A DNA stretch of 64,000 nucleotides, from the NCBI GenBank assembly GCA_028456385.1, contig JALNQF010000001.1, positions 930,001-994,000 on the forward strand, given 5' to 3'. Of this stretch, positions 1-12,079 are shown one piece after another. Position 1 is the stretch's first letter. Every line of letters begins with the position of its first letter. Made by a program: the position numbers and the translations under genes. The notes under the pieces are model-generated. The model worked only from the letters and a program-made list of their open reading frames with translations, made no database searches and had not been told where the DNA came from. This DNA is from Ophiosphaerella korrae (lineage: Eukaryota; Ascomycota; Dothideomycetes; Pleosporales; Phaeosphaeriaceae).

Positions 1-957
1 CAAGAGACCGTTCCTGAAGAGGCTGATGATGAGACCCTGACTTTTATTATGCTAACACGCTTGGAGCAACCACGACGCCCACTTTTCTATGCACTTCTAT
101 GGGGGCTTGAAGAGCTTCCAACACCACGAACACAGAAGCCGGGAACCGACAGTCCGCCCTATCTGACCAAAGCTGGCTTGGCATTGCAACGTCTTTACCG
201 CCTTTACAAAGCGCCACGCGACCAGCTCATTGTCATGTACTTGCTTCGTCATCCAGACATGCACAACATGCTCGCCACATTGGCGGCGGTGAAGAAGCAC
301 GAGTGGGAGATTTTAGTATCAGGGCGCTTTGACGGCTTCCTTTGGTCTGGTGCCGAGGATATGTCCAACATCAGCTCTCCAACGCCTCGTTCGGCATCGC
401 GAGGAGTGCCAGGCCAAATACCACCCAGCGACGGACCACAGCGCTTCGCCTCACCTTTCAGCCCAAATCAATTCCAGACTTTTAGTCCAAGCCCGTACTC
501 TCGACCAGGATCTGTCCGACCGCCTGGCGGAGCGCCCGTGCAGATTGACGAAGAGACAGAGATTGCTGTCCTCGCAGAGATTGAGCGCGAGATCTACCTA
601 GGTATGGAAGCCATGGAAGATGCCTTTGAGCACCTACATAATCAAGCCGAGTTGGTGCGTCGGCGCCTACGCGAACGTGCTGCCGGGCTGTCTATGGTCG
701 CTCAACAACGCAGAGGATCTGGGGCAGATGGGATTGAAGTTAGGATGGGTACACCGGCGAGCGTGCGCGACGGGGACGAGGGTTTGGACGATTTTAGAAG
801 TGAGATTGGGCCTGACGATTCCGCAAGTAATGTCAGTCACAATAGGAGAAGGAAAGCACACAGGGCACGAGAACGGAGAACGCCAGCGCCCGTGGAGGAA
901 GAGAACGAGGAAGAGAGCACGCTTGCGGAGAGGATCAGGAGGAGGATACCAGGCTGA
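1..957 (+). CDS. Conserved hypothetical protein, 3' part only
   Basis: The reading frame is open from base 1 (frame 1), so the gene starts upstream of the window; the first in-window ATG (49) is probably internal. About 318 codons are visible, ending in TGA at 955-957. The first 100 residues are dense and protein-like, with a hydrophobic/aromatic PLFYALLWGLEELP stretch, followed by a Ser/Pro-rich low-complexity linker. A helical acidic/basic stretch (EIEREIYLGMEAMEDAF, coiled-coil-like) follows, then a very charged Arg/Glu tail. No signal peptide or catalytic motif is visible in the part present. I do not recognise the family. Codon quality and the long open frame make it a real gene, with function unknown. 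Confidence 0.7.
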   Translation, partial: QETVPEEADDETLTFIMLTRLEQPRRPLFYALLWGLEELPTPRTQKPGTDSPPYLTKAGLALQRLYRLYKAPRDQLIVMYLLRHPDMHNMLATLAAVKKHEWEILVSGRFDGFLWSGAEDMSNISSPTPRSASRGVPGQIPPSDGPQRFASPFSPNQFQTFSPSPYSRPGSVRPPGGAPVQIDEETEIAVLAEIEREIYLGMEAMEDAFEHLHNQAELVRRRLRERAAGLSMVAQQRRGSGADGIEVRMGTPASVRDGDEGLDDFRSEIGPDDSASNVSHNRRRKAHRARERRTPAPVEEENEEESTLAERIRRRIPG

Positions 958-1758
958 GAGTGGAACAACCACTTGTTTTTTGCGGGTGCATTTCAAAGGA
1001 GCAACGAATGCGGGAGTTATCTGTTTGGTTTTATTCGGTAATGTGGGAAGACATTGGCTTTCCTTAACGGCCGCGACAACATGGATACCCAACTTGTGAT
1101 GAGGATGCCGGGCATAGGCAGGCATCTCTGGATGAGATTTGCTATAGTGGGCTCTGGTTTAGCATGCAATACACGAATGTCTGTTATGAGTAACCGTGTG
1201 ATAAATTGGAGAGATGCATGAATTTAGGAAATGGACCAGCAGATGGTGCTGCTGCCAACCAATCAAGCCGTGCCGTCCGGCAACGATCGAGACGAGATGC
1301 GGGAGCTTGACCCCTTGTGCACTATCACGGCGACGGCTTCCTGCTTATGCGGCATGGATTACTGGCGACTGCGGCTGCGACGGTTCACTGCTCGCAAGGC
1401 AGACAAAGCGAGGGGTCTTGAGAGCATCGCTTGATTCATTTCATCCTCCCTTCCTCGCGCGCTAACGGGCGTCATTGCGCGACAAGATCCCTGTCCGAGC
1501 GTGGACGCGCCCGCTTGTTTGCCAGTCAGTCCCTCCATGACAACGGAAGGGAAATGTAATAAACGGGCTTGCCCGCAACCACGTCCCGGCCAGCGCCAGT
1601 AATAACATTTGACTTGTCACCTCTTGCGACTGGGCTCCGTTTCCGGTAGCCGTTTCCTACACAATCCGTATTCGCCCAAAAAGAGCAGCGTGGCCTGCAC
1701 AACACACCCAACCCGACCGTGACACGCAACACGCAACACGCAACACGCAACACGCAAC
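958..1758. other. Intergenic region upstream of the STE20-like kinase
   Basis: About 800 bases between the partial gene and the kinase. Overlapping ORFs on both strands here are short and of unlikely composition. The only clear structure is the heptamer array at the 3' end. It presumably holds the 3' UTR of the first gene and the promoter and 5' UTR of the kinase. Confidence 0.5.
1722..1758 (+). repeat. Heptamer tandem repeat (ACACGCA)5 abutting the kinase ATG
   Basis: Five perfect copies of ACACGCA run from 1722 to 1756. They are followed by AC and then the ATG at 1759, so the array forms the last 37 bases of the presumed 5' leader. Confidence 0.95.
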
Positions 1759-4098
1759 ATGGCGGCAGACCTCAACGGCAACGAAGCAATAGACCCAACC
1801 ACACTCTTCACCAAGCAGGAATGCATAGGAGGAGGGAGCTTTGGCAAAGTGTACAAGGGCCTCGACCGGCGGACGGGCCACACGGTCGCGATCAAGGTCA
1901 TTGATGTGGAGAATGCCGAAGACGAGGTGGAAGACATCATGGGCGAGATCATGATTCTCTCAGGAATGAGCTCGCCCTATGTCACCAGATACTATGGCTC
2001 GTATCTGCACGGCTCCGACCTGTGGATTGTCATGGAATTCTGCTCAGGCGGGAGCTGTGCCGACCTGATGAAGCCTGGCTTCATCGCTGAGGCAGAGATA
2101 GCGGTCATCGTGAAGGAGCTGCTGCAGGGGCTGATGTACCTGCACGACGACGGCAAGCTGCACCGGGACATCAAGGGTATGTTTCCCCAACATCGGCCCA
2201 AGCGATATGCTAACATCCGCACAGCGGCCAACATCCTCGTGGGCGCAAATGGACAGGTAAAGCTTGCCGATTTTGGAGTGTCCGGTCAGCTCTCCGCGAC
2301 CATGACAAAGAAGAATACATTCGTCGGCACGCCCTTCTGGATGGCACCTGAAGTCATCAAACAATCTGGCTATGATGGCAAGGCAGATATCTGGTCTCTT
2401 GGCATCACTGCGTTGGAGCTGGCCAACGGCGAACCTCCTTATGCCGACATTCATCCTATGAAGGTCTTATTTCTTATTCCCAAGAACCCTCCACCACAAC
2501 TGCATGGCAACTTCTCTTCCGCCTTCAAAGAATTTATCGATCTTTGCCTACGAAAAGACCCTCGGGAAAGGCCAACAGCAAAACAGCTCCTCCAGACCAA
2601 CTTTGTTCGAAAAGCTGGAAAACCGGCTCGCCTCCAGGAACTCATTACAAGGTATCAGGACTGGAAGGCTCGCTACCCCAAAGAAGCTGCGGAGTCTGAT
2701 GATGAAGATGCCCCGGTCACAAGGAAAGCACCTGTCAACGAAGACTTATGGGATTTCGGCACAGTGCGGCCGGTAGGAGGCGGTCGAGGCCCGCCACTGG
2801 CGCCAATGAATGATGCTGGTGCTAATGCCCGAAACCCATCGCCACAGAGAAAACCCATGGCTCATCAAAGAGGAGGCTACGGCGACGAGAACGACGACAC
2901 AATCCGAGCAAGCCCGCCATCATCACCAACAAAGCGCCTACCATTTCTGCAGACTCAAGGATCACCCGCTAGCTCACTAAATACCGCCGCGCGAATACCA
3001 TTACCGCCATCGCCGGAGAAGAGATCAGCCCCTTTCTTCTCGCAGCCCACACAGGAGCTACCACGCAAGTCTCCTGTCCCTAGCTTCTTTTCACCACCAC
3101 AAAATCGCGGACTCGTCACCCCTACAAAACCACAAGCACTGCAGCAGCCACGTCGACAAACACCTCTGGCGCATGCGTATGACGAATACATGCAGCGGTC
3201 TATTGCTGCCGATATGGAGAATATAGAACTTTCGCCTTTACCACAGCCGCAACCGCAGCAACGGATTCCTACACCAAGCCGAGTATCCGTTCTGCCTCAG
3301 ATGAACCTAGAAATTCCGCCATATCGAGGATCCTCGGCTGCCGCAAGCAACGGCGCCCCGCCTCCTATTCCTGCACATCAACCACAGCCGTTACAGAGCC
3401 CCATAAAGACAAAGCCCCAAAACCAACTCTCTCCACAGGCCCAGAAACTTTTACCGTCATTGGTTGGCCAACAGCCACTTCCGCCTTTGACTGGCCAAAA
3501 GCCACTTCCCCAGTCACAACAGTCATTTGCACCATTCAGTCCCACAACTTCTGCACGACCAGACTCAGCATCTTCGAATGATCCATTTGGAGGTCCCTTG
3601 ATCGCCCAACAGTCACTACCACGTCCAACACACCCACAATCTCTCGCTCCGACGCCTCCACCACACCTTACCAATAAGTCTCCGCCAATGTCTAGAGGGT
3701 CTTTTGGTCGCCCCAAGCCAACAGCCAATCATCCATCTATCCTTGCGCAACAGACTCCTGGTTCACCTGGTGCTCCCACAGAGATAACAGCTCTAGACGG
3801 CGTGGTGATACCAGCACTAGAAGCTGCGCTCTCGCGTCGCGCATATCAACTCAATCTCAAAAACAAACAAGAGTCTGCGCAGTCACTAAACGATGCACAG
3901 GGTTTCGTCGAGCGGAGACGACGAAGACAAGATTGCCACGATCAGGTGAGGAAGTTAGTCAGCGAGATCAGTGATAGGTTTAAGGAATTGGATCAATGGG
4001 ATGAGCAGGGAGAGGTTGGCATGGGCGGAGAGGTGGCAGGCTTCCTAGAAGGGTTCTTGGAAGAGGTACTTGTCAGGGTTGAGCCGGCGGACGATTAG
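1759..4098 (+). CDS. STE20-like protein kinase, germinal-centre kinase III (MST3/SID1-like)
   Basis: Two exons, 1759-2176 and 2225-4098, encode 763 aa. The 48-nt intron (GTATGT, branch GCTAAC, CACAG) is in frame, and removing it restores HRDIKAANIL. The kinase domain spans about residues 17-270: glycine loop GGGSFGKV (24-31), Lys46 of VAIK, catalytic HRD 135-137, DFG 155-157 and GTPFWMAPE activation segment (174-182). The sequence, including the ADIWSLGITALELA motif, is closest to the MST3/MST4/SID1 subfamily. The rest is a Pro/Ser/Gln-rich disordered region plus a conserved helical C-terminal segment from about residue 665. Family members act in NDR/LATS-type (septation or morphogenesis) pathways; assignment to one fungal orthologue (SID1/SepM versus MST-1) is not decided. 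Confidence 0.93.
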   Translation: MAADLNGNEAIDPTTLFTKQECIGGGSFGKVYKGLDRRTGHTVAIKVIDVENAEDEVEDIMGEIMILSGMSSPYVTRYYGSYLHGSDLWIVMEFCSGGSCADLMKPGFIAEAEIAVIVKELLQGLMYLHDDGKLHRDIKGMFPQHRPKRYANIRTAANILVGANGQVKLADFGVSGQLSATMTKKNTFVGTPFWMAPEVIKQSGYDGKADIWSLGITALELANGEPPYADIHPMKVLFLIPKNPPPQLHGNFSSAFKEFIDLCLRKDPRERPTAKQLLQTNFVRKAGKPARLQELITRYQDWKARYPKEAAESDDEDAPVTRKAPVNEDLWDFGTVRPVGGGRGPPLAPMNDAGANARNPSPQRKPMAHQRGGYGDENDDTIRASPPSSPTKRLPFLQTQGSPASSLNTAARIPLPPSPEKRSAPFFSQPTQELPRKSPVPSFFSPPQNRGLVTPTKPQALQQPRRQTPLAHAYDEYMQRSIAADMENIELSPLPQPQPQQRIPTPSRVSVLPQMNLEIPPYRGSSAAASNGAPPPIPAHQPQPLQSPIKTKPQNQLSPQAQKLLPSLVGQQPLPPLTGQKPLPQSQQSFAPFSPTTSARPDSASSNDPFGGPLIAQQSLPRPTHPQSLAPTPPPHLTNKSPPMSRGSFGRPKPTANHPSILAQQTPGSPGAPTEITALDGVVIPALEAALSRRAYQLNLKNKQESAQSLNDAQGFVERRRRRQDCHDQVRKLVSEISDRFKELDQWDEQGEVGMGGEVAGFLEGFLEEVLVRVEPADD

Positions 4099-4451
4099 CG
4101 GAAGAGGTGAGGTGCGATATGTGTTCTCATGGGAGTATGATTGCGATGCAATGGCATTTTGAATGAATACCTAGGCATACATTAAGCTGTCCCTTCTTGG
4201 AGCTTATATTTTGCCCAATGCGATGCTTCTATTCTTCATGTTTATGAATTGTGAATGAGCCTGTGTAGAGATACTTGTTCGATCGCATTCGTGCTCGGTC
4301 GCTGGCGCTCGTTGATTGGCCCACTTTGCCTAACTCCGGACCCTTGAATCCTGACAACATTTCGTCACATCCAAGCGACTTGACAGCGCATTACTACACT
4401 CTAATACATAATTTGCATCGCGTGTCTTGGGCTTTGTGCGCCGCTGAAATA
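4099..4451. other. Intergenic spacer kinase-STT4
   Basis: A 353-base spacer between two same-strand genes. It should hold the kinase 3' end and the STT4 promoter. No further structure was seen. Confidence 0.5.
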
Positions 4452-7400
4452 ATGGCGTGAGTCTATCCGCATTTCTTATTACGAATAATGACTGACTTGC
4501 ATCTATAGACGCACGATTCGAGGCAATGCTCTTGAGAAGCTTGCGAAGCTGTCAGCGCAGTCGCCCTCCTCAACACATGCCACTTCGGGCTTTCCGCGAT
4601 TATTCAAACGATGCCCAAATCCAGCATTGACGCATGCTAGGCCAAAGGATGGAGATAGCGATACTAGGCCACCGCCTGCAATAGTATGTGCTCGAGACAA
4701 CACCGCTGGCAATACAGCTGATGCGCTATAGAAAGTGCAAGAACTCGAGGCGATTCTCGCCTTATGCAAGGCTGCCCCGTTCGTAGAATCCAAAGAAGTC
4801 GCAATACGACTCCTTGAACGTCTCTCTGCGTATCTTCCCGATGCCTATGCCCTGACATTGTCACCCTCGCCGAGCCTCCGAGCCATTGAGCCCTCGCCGT
4901 ACCAGGTCCTCACCTACAACCTTACTTCTGCTATCCTCTCACTCGGTGCTCGACATAGACTACAATCACAGGCGGCGGCAGCATGCACAAGCTACGTGCG
5001 CGGCTGGACAGATGCTTCATTCGCTCTTTCCGCAGATCACTTCGACGAGGATGACCGAGACGACTTTACTGCTGACGGCGTGCTTGCGAGGGTCATGATG
5101 CAGAGCCTGTCTCTTTTAGGCTTCTTGGATGCTGCTGCAGAACACGTCCACTTTTGGAGCTCATACGACCGGCTCCAGTTTGTTGAACATGTGCGAGCAG
5201 CGTTGTCAGAACAGTTCTTGGTTGCTTTCGAGACGGCGCTGTCGATTGTGCGTAATGCGCGCCCGCACCAACACGGATTGAGTGACTGGAAGCGTTATAC
5301 GAAGCATTATGCCGTTATTGGGCGACCACTTGGCGGGATGATTCTACACGATTCGTTCCTAAAGGTTGTAGTCGCTTCCGCATCAATGTTGGTTGAGGGT
5401 GCAGATCGCAAGCAGGAAGGCAGCATTCTGGATCATCTGCAGTCTTCACCGTACAATAATCAAGTACTTCCCGATGCTTCAGATGAAGCGCTCGCTGAAG
5501 GGCTTACGAGAATTGCTATAGAGGAGATGGAGTTCCTAAAGAGTGATATTGACTATCTGCAACGAGTTGCATCCACATGGCAGCAACGACAAGCGTCCTC
5601 CGTCAAGGCTAAAGTGCTCATCACTTACCTATGTTGCACCGTGTTCGATGAGGATATCGCGGATGCAGAACTCCTAAACACATGGCTTGAGAACGTGCTT
5701 GATGATCCAGTACAAACTGCAGACCATGATCTGAGCTCCACTGTCCTGAAATCCATGGCTATTCTGGCAAAGGTATCCCCGCCTCTAGCATCGAGTCTGG
5801 GACGTTCGCTACCACGTGTCATTGTTCAAGGCAACTTTGATCAACGAACCACACCCGTGGCAGCTGCTGCACTCGCAGCTGTCCTCAGCCTTCTCCCACA
5901 AGATGCCATCATCACCACTCTATATAGCCTTGGCAACATCATAAGTGCCGCTTCCGTGCCCGATCGGAATCCAAATTCTTCCCCTATGCTCAATGGTACG
6001 GGTAAGACATCACGCACGGGTGGCGTCTACAACCAGCAGCATGGTAGTGCCATATCACTTACCCCAAGCGACATTGAAGAACCACATCATGTCCACACAA
6101 CTGTCATCGAGACCATTGTTTCTGTCGCACGCAATTGCAAGGATGCTAAAATTACTGCGCTTGCTTTATCCATGCTCACTCAGAAAATTGGGCGAGCCAG
6201 TAAAAGCGCTGATGCAAAGATCATCACCGATTCTGCTTTCCTTGGAATTCATAGCCCACCTGGAGAGTTCAAGGCCTTGCTCAAACTGTATTCTAAGCTA
6301 GCTCATGATGCCCTTGTCAATGACGATGCTATTGCTCTGGAAGCTGTGAGTGATGAAAGCCTAGTCTACGTTATTTATTCACTAACCCTGAGTAAAGGTC
6401 ATGAATGCTCGACTGAATATGTCAACCGAGATATCTGCAGATGATCCAGCTTACGAAGTCTATCTGTCTCATTTGCTAGACACAATAGTCAGCAAAGGTG
6501 ACGCACCAGAATCATCTCATCGCACGATGCGAGATACTGAATTAGCAGCCCAAGAAATTGCACAGCTGCTCAAACCCTTGGCTGTGCTGTTCGCTCGCAA
6601 TGCCGAGCATGCAGAATTATCAGAGCTTAGTGACGCAATCATAAATCTTCAGCGAGATGCCTGGTTTAATATCGTTGTTCATGGTTTTGACACACTCTCA
6701 GACCTTGGTAAACAGTACAGGGAAGAGCTCAAGACTCTCGCTCGCTTCAGCAAACCGCTGATTGCCGAGGAGAGGCCATCGTTGTCAGAAAGCGATATCG
6801 AGCTAAATACAGTCCTTCGCCGGGGTAAGTCGCCAGAGCACACAGTTGAGCAGAAGCGACGTCTTGGGAGATTGTTGCCCTCGTGTGAACCAGACACAAA
6901 ATCACTTAGCTACCAGGAAGCCGTCTTTTTAAGTGCCGCATATCTAGTAGAGGACCTGCGAGCCAGTACAGGTGACTGTACTAAAGCGCTCGCATACTTT
7001 CTAGATCCAAAGTTGCGGTCAGGCGCTGTTGGTAACTGCATGGCTGCTATCACGATATCAGCAGTGAAAACATATTTGAACAAAACCCTCTCTGGTCAAT
7101 ATCAATCGTTTTCCACTCCGTATCTGGCGGAGCAGCTAGCGACCATCTTCTCAGCCTGTTGTCATCGAATTGGTCGGATTCAACAGGCGGCCGGGAGATG
7201 TGCAGACTTGATTATCCATGAAGTACCTTCGACACTGTGCCAAAAGGGCGCCCTTTTTGCTCTCCTAGAACTACTCTCCATTATGTGGTACAGCTGCCTA
7301 GAAGGCGAGACTGACGAGTATACTTGGAAGTCAACGTTCACCTCTAAAAAATCAAAGATCATGGTGGAGCTATCTGACGACTATGCTTTCCGCCGAGCAA

Positions 7401-10400
7401 CTTTGGCTTCCCTACATAAGCGTGCAACAACTTGGGTCAAGGACACTTTGGACACTGCGCCTCTTGATGTCAAGGGCCTTCTGCAGACATACCTGTCAGA
7501 GTTTGACGATGAGGCTTCGTTCGGACATATCTCCCTAGGACGTTCATTTGCTCTCGAGATGGGCTCCGTTATACCATCAACTGATCAACGGCTCGGCGCT
7601 GTGGAACGTCAGGGCATCAACATCAACACTGCGTCCGACTTCATTACGCAGTACACAACAAGGCAGGAGTACAAGTTCCTCGAAGGTGTCAATGACCAGG
7701 AAGAAGAGTGGCTAAGAAACGGCGCGATACTACCAGCCCCTAACAATTTTTTGACGCGCAGTCTGCAGGATGCAACAAACCTCCTAGTTGATCTAGAGAA
7801 CAGGACATTAACTCACAAGCATGTCACAATCGCGGAGCTACGAGACATCTTACGTAGAGCAGCTGCACTACTGTGCAGAGTGAAGACGGACGAGTCGCCT
7901 ATCGTTCAACATCTGGTTGGCATTCCCTTCGCTGTGTTTTCTAAGCAGTCAATCAAACTCGGTATTTCTCTTTGGACAAGCGTAACGAAGGAAAATCCTC
8001 GAATGGAGTCTCGCATTCTGGTTGCCATTGCGGAAAATTGGGAAACTACAGTGCGGAAGCGACGAGGCATTTTTAGCCCGGCGTTGAAGTAAGCGCATAA
8101 TATTTTGTGGCGGTGATTTTGCTAACACTACGTAGGCATATAGACCCCTTCTATGGCAAGCAAGAATTTGCTGCCACTGATAAGGAAGCTCTCTCGAAGC
8201 GACAGCAGCAAATTTACAACTTGATCGCACCACACTTTCGATTGCTACAATTCTTATCCAGTCATTTCAGTGCATCAAGGCTCAGCAAATCGGATGTCGA
8301 GCGTGTCTATGTTCGTTTAATACACATTACACTGGACGCCTTGAGCACGGGATGCTCGCAACCACTGGCCCGGGAAGCGTATTTCCATATCGTCTTACTG
8401 GGTCTAAAGATTGCCCGTCATTGTACTACACTACCCTCCGCTATCAAGAGTCGTTTGCTGGATCGTATCTTAACTGCCGCACTGGCTTGGTTCGCTCAGG
8501 CGCCTCAGTATGTATCTCTGGTTATACTTAGTTTTATTCACTAACTTGAGCAGGTGGTCGTTTGGAGGCAACCGATTGCAGATCAAGGCCGAAACACATG
8601 TTCTGGCTGATGTACAAACAAACCTAGATTCGATCGGGAAAACGCCACTCACTGGAGATTCTGCCTCGAAGCTCAAAGCAAAACAGGACTTGCTATCCTT
8701 GTTAATTGCTAATGAGCAATCCCGTCTCTTAGTCTGGCTCTTCCCGCTCGATCACACGAAGAAGTATCACTTCACTCTGAGCCACTCCAGAGCTGGACTC
8801 CCAGATGTTAGTACCGATATAGCAATATTCTGTACATATGCTGATATTAACAGGCTGCTGTTACTGCTTACCTCAAGACGGCCTGGGCAGAGAATCCAGC
8901 GATTGCTGTGCATTTGACCAAACGCTTCCAGTCTCCGCGTCTAAATACAGAAGTTCGTTGGCAGGTGCTCAACTTCCCACATAAGGTGTTGGATGAGCCA
9001 GACGCCCTCGAGATACTTCTTGGGAACCAGCTACCAGGCGATGTCTCCTTCCAGCTCAAGGTCCGTTAATATTGAAATCTTACCTTACACGACTAACAAT
9101 GAATAGTATCTTTTGTATTGGGCTCCAGTCAACCCTATCACGGCCGTCACCTACTTCATGCCCGCTTACAGCAATCATCCCTTCCTCATCCAATATGCGA
9201 TGAGAGCGCTTGAGAGCCACTCGGTAGACGTCATGTTTTTCTATGTTTACCAGATCGTGCAGACTCTTCGTTATGACGTCCTTGGATACGTCGAGAGATA
9301 CATTATTGAGACAGCCAAGTTCTCACAGCTTTTTGCCCATCAAATCATTTGGAACATGAAAGCGAATGCATATAAGGATGAAGCATCGGAGATAGTAAGA
9401 GGCATTCCCGTGACGTTGTCCATAAGCTGATACAAGTAGCCTGATCCTGTTAAGCCCACGCTTGACAAAGTTATGGGAAGTCTAGAGTCCAGCTTTTCAC
9501 CCGAAGATCGGGACTTCTATGAGCGGGAATTCGCTTTCTTCAATGAAGTTACTGGCATATCGGGCACGCTTCGATCAGTTCTTCACGAGCCAAAGGAAGT
9601 CAAGAAGCAGAAGATTGAGGAGGAATTGCGCAAGATCCAAGTCGAAGTTGGCGTCTATTTGCCCAGTAATCCGGATGGACAAGTCATCGGTATCGATAGG
9701 AAGTCTGGAAAGCCACTCCAGAGTCACGCCAAAACACCTTTCATGGCAACGTTCCGTATTCGCAAGAACAAGCCCACCGTCCCCGATCAGATCGAACAAA
9801 CCGAGGAGAACGATCGCGCCTCTCAAAAGACCAACACATACGAAACCTGGCTTTCCGCTATTTTCAAAGTTGGTGACGATTGTCGCCAAGACGTACTTGC
9901 CCTCCAGATGATCGCCGCCTTCCGTGGCATTTTCAACACTGTCGGTCTTGACGTTTGGGTATTCCCCTATCGCGTCACTGCCACCGCTCCGGGCTGTGGT
10001 GTCATTGATGTACTACCCAATTCCATCTCACGAGACATGCTAGGCCGCGAAGCTGTCAACCGACTGGATGACTACTTCGTATCCCGCTACGGTAACGAAG
10101 ACTCAATCCGCTACCAAGAAGCCCGCAGCAACTTTGTCAAAAGCATGGCCGCCTACAGCGTCATCTCCTTCCTTCTCCAATTCAAAGACCGCCACAACGG
10201 CAACATCATGATCGACGACGCCGGACACATCATCCACATCGATTTTGGCTTCATCTTTGACATCGCGCCCGGCGGCATCAAATTCGAGCGCGCCCCTTTC
10301 AAACTCACCGCCGAAATGATCGCCGTCATGGGCGGCTCCACAACTTCTCAGCCCTACCGCTGGTTCGAAGAACTCACCGTGAAAGCCTTCCTAGCTGCGC

Positions 10401-10627
10401 GCCAGCACTGCGATCACCTCTGCCATGTGGTTGAGGTCATGCTTGATAGCGGCTTGCCGTGCTTTAAGCCTGAGACTATCAAGAATTTTAGAGATCGCTT
10501 TGTGTTGGAGAGGGATGAGAGGGGGGCTGCTGAGTATATGCGTGAGTGTGTGCGGAGGAGTGCGGGGAGTCAGAGTACGGGCGTGTATGATCGGTTTCAG
10601 TTGATTACGAATGGGATTCCTTATTAG
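4452..10627 (+). CDS. stt4: Phosphatidylinositol 4-kinase STT4 (PI4K alpha type)
   Basis: Makes PI4P from phosphatidylinositol at the plasma membrane. Nine exons: 4452-4456, 4509-4683, 4732-6345, 6398-8088, 8136-8507, 8554-8806, 8854-9060, 9107-9394 and 9440-10627, totalling 1930 aa, the usual size for the family. All introns are 45-52 nt GT..AG. Exon 1 is only ATGGC; joining it to exon 2 gives MARTIRGNALEKLAKLS, resembling the yeast Stt4 N-terminus. The long helical-repeat region ends in the PI3/PI4-kinase catalytic domain in the last exon: KVGDDCRQD, catalytic loop DRHNGN (from D1785) and DFG (D1803). Lipid kinase unique and accessory regions lie upstream. Assignment is firm; exon edges are frame-consistent but unverified by RNA. 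Confidence 0.96.
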
Positions 10628-11366
10628 GAGAATGGGAGGTGTGGGAGATGGATTGGGTGCGTGGGGATATAGTGGTGTTGGTGTGGCATTGCTTGCGTTT
10701 GATATGGGGGGTTTTCCTGGATTACTTCTCAATACCTAATTTACTTATACTTAGGAGATAGTTCTATACGAAGAGGCCCGTAAGCTCACCTCGGTGAGTT
10801 TGTAACTACTTACATGGCTCGGGTTTTCTTGGTCTCAATCCAGCGGGGATCGGAGGAAGGTCCGGGAGATGTCTGTTGGATAATATATTTGATCGTAGGT
10901 TATGGATATGCATGAATTTCGTCGTTCCTATATTAGGATACTACTTTTGTAGTAGCTACCTTTTCTAAACTTGTTTAAGTATCGACCCCACTTACGTCAG
11001 TTTTTGGCGGCCCGCTCCCATAGTCGTAGATTCTGGTATCACATCCCTATGTATTGAATGCATGTGGAAAATAGGCAAATGTCCAACATTGTTCATAGTA
11101 CGCGATTGAGCACGCCATTCTTGAAGTCGACGATTGACCTACTCTAAAATCATGGGCCCTGATCGTCAATGTTTATTCCACACGCCTAACATGGGTTACC
11201 GTATATAGGGACCACCATATCATGAAGCAACAAATCCCTAATAACGCTCCATACTCAAGTACACAAGAGTTGAGAAAATGGAACAAAAAAACTGCAAAGC
11301 GCTACTCAACCAAAACAATCCAGCAGCATCGTCACCAACCAACGCCCACCCAACCCCGAATCCACC
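10628..11366. other. Intergenic region downstream of STT4
   Basis: About 740 bases of mixed composition with no credible coding frame. The ORF starting at 11222 is discussed under the broken gene that follows. Confidence 0.5.
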
Positions 11367-12079
11367 ATGGCCTACTCCCTCCCCCCCCCCCCGCCCTTCA
11401 CCCCCTAACTCCGCCTTCCGCGAATCTACAGGCCACCCACAAAAAAAAATTTTGCTGGAGCGCGGCAAAGTGTTCTCTTCGAGGGCCGCGGGCGCTGGTC
11501 ATGGGTCTCGTGTTCGCTGACGCTTGGTTAGGAGCATTGCGTGGCTGGAGCGTCGGGCTTGTGTATGTTATGCAGAGGCTGGGGTGGGGTGGGGTGGGGT
11601 GGGGTGTTGAGGTTTTTGTGTTGGCGTTGGGGCTGGTGCTGGTTGAGATGGGGCGGAGGGGGGTTATGAGGGTGAGGGATTTTTGCAGTGTGGTCGGGGG
11701 TGTGGCGTTGGGGATGGGGCCGGGGGTGGACGTGGTGTGTGTTGTTTTAGGGGGGGGGGGGGGGCATGTGCGGTTGTATTAGGTTATTTGGGGCTGGTGG
11801 TTATGGAGATGTATAGTAAGAGGAGTGCGTTGGGGTTTCTGGTGCCGGTTTTCGTCGCAGCGTGGCATGTTATTGCGTTGTTGCCGGCGAGTGTGTGCAT
11901 AGTGCTTTTGCAGGGTGGAGGAGAAAGAGGGACCAGAAGAGGGAGAGTATGAGGTCGGCTGATCGGCAGCCTCTGCCGAAATCTCAAGATGCCCAAGAAA
12001 TTAGTGAGATGGAAGAATTTAGAAGACAAAAGGAGGTGGTCTTTGTGGTAGAGGGAGCAGATGAAGACTTGCCAGTGTA
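11367..12079 (+). pseudogene. Possible broken membrane-protein gene with homopolymer frameshifts
   Basis: An ATG in a good context (CACCATGG, 11367) opens a Pro-rich N-terminus but stops at 11406-11408, just after a C12 run (11381-11392). Downstream, protein-like stretches appear in other frames. A polar segment containing GHPQKKILLERGKVF lies next to an A9 run. Hydrophobic segments follow at about 11500-11660 and 11785-11915, and an acidic tail ends at 12077-12079. A TGGGG repeat (near 11580-11610) and a G14 run (near 11751-11764) also interrupt the frames. The layout (Pro-rich N-terminus, about three hydrophobic segments, charged tail) suggests one membrane protein whose frame is broken at homopolymers, by sequencing error or real decay. 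Family not recognised; coding status uncertain. Confidence 0.3.

Noticed and set aside
1617..1952. Minus-strand ORFs across the heptamer repeat and kinase start
   Set aside because: The repeated CVLRVAC-type translation is only the heptamer array read in antisense.
11222..11782. 186-aa ORF as a complete gene
   Set aside because: Its first third crosses poly-C in a frame unlike the ATG 11367 frame, and it ends directly after poly-G; better explained as part of a broken gene.
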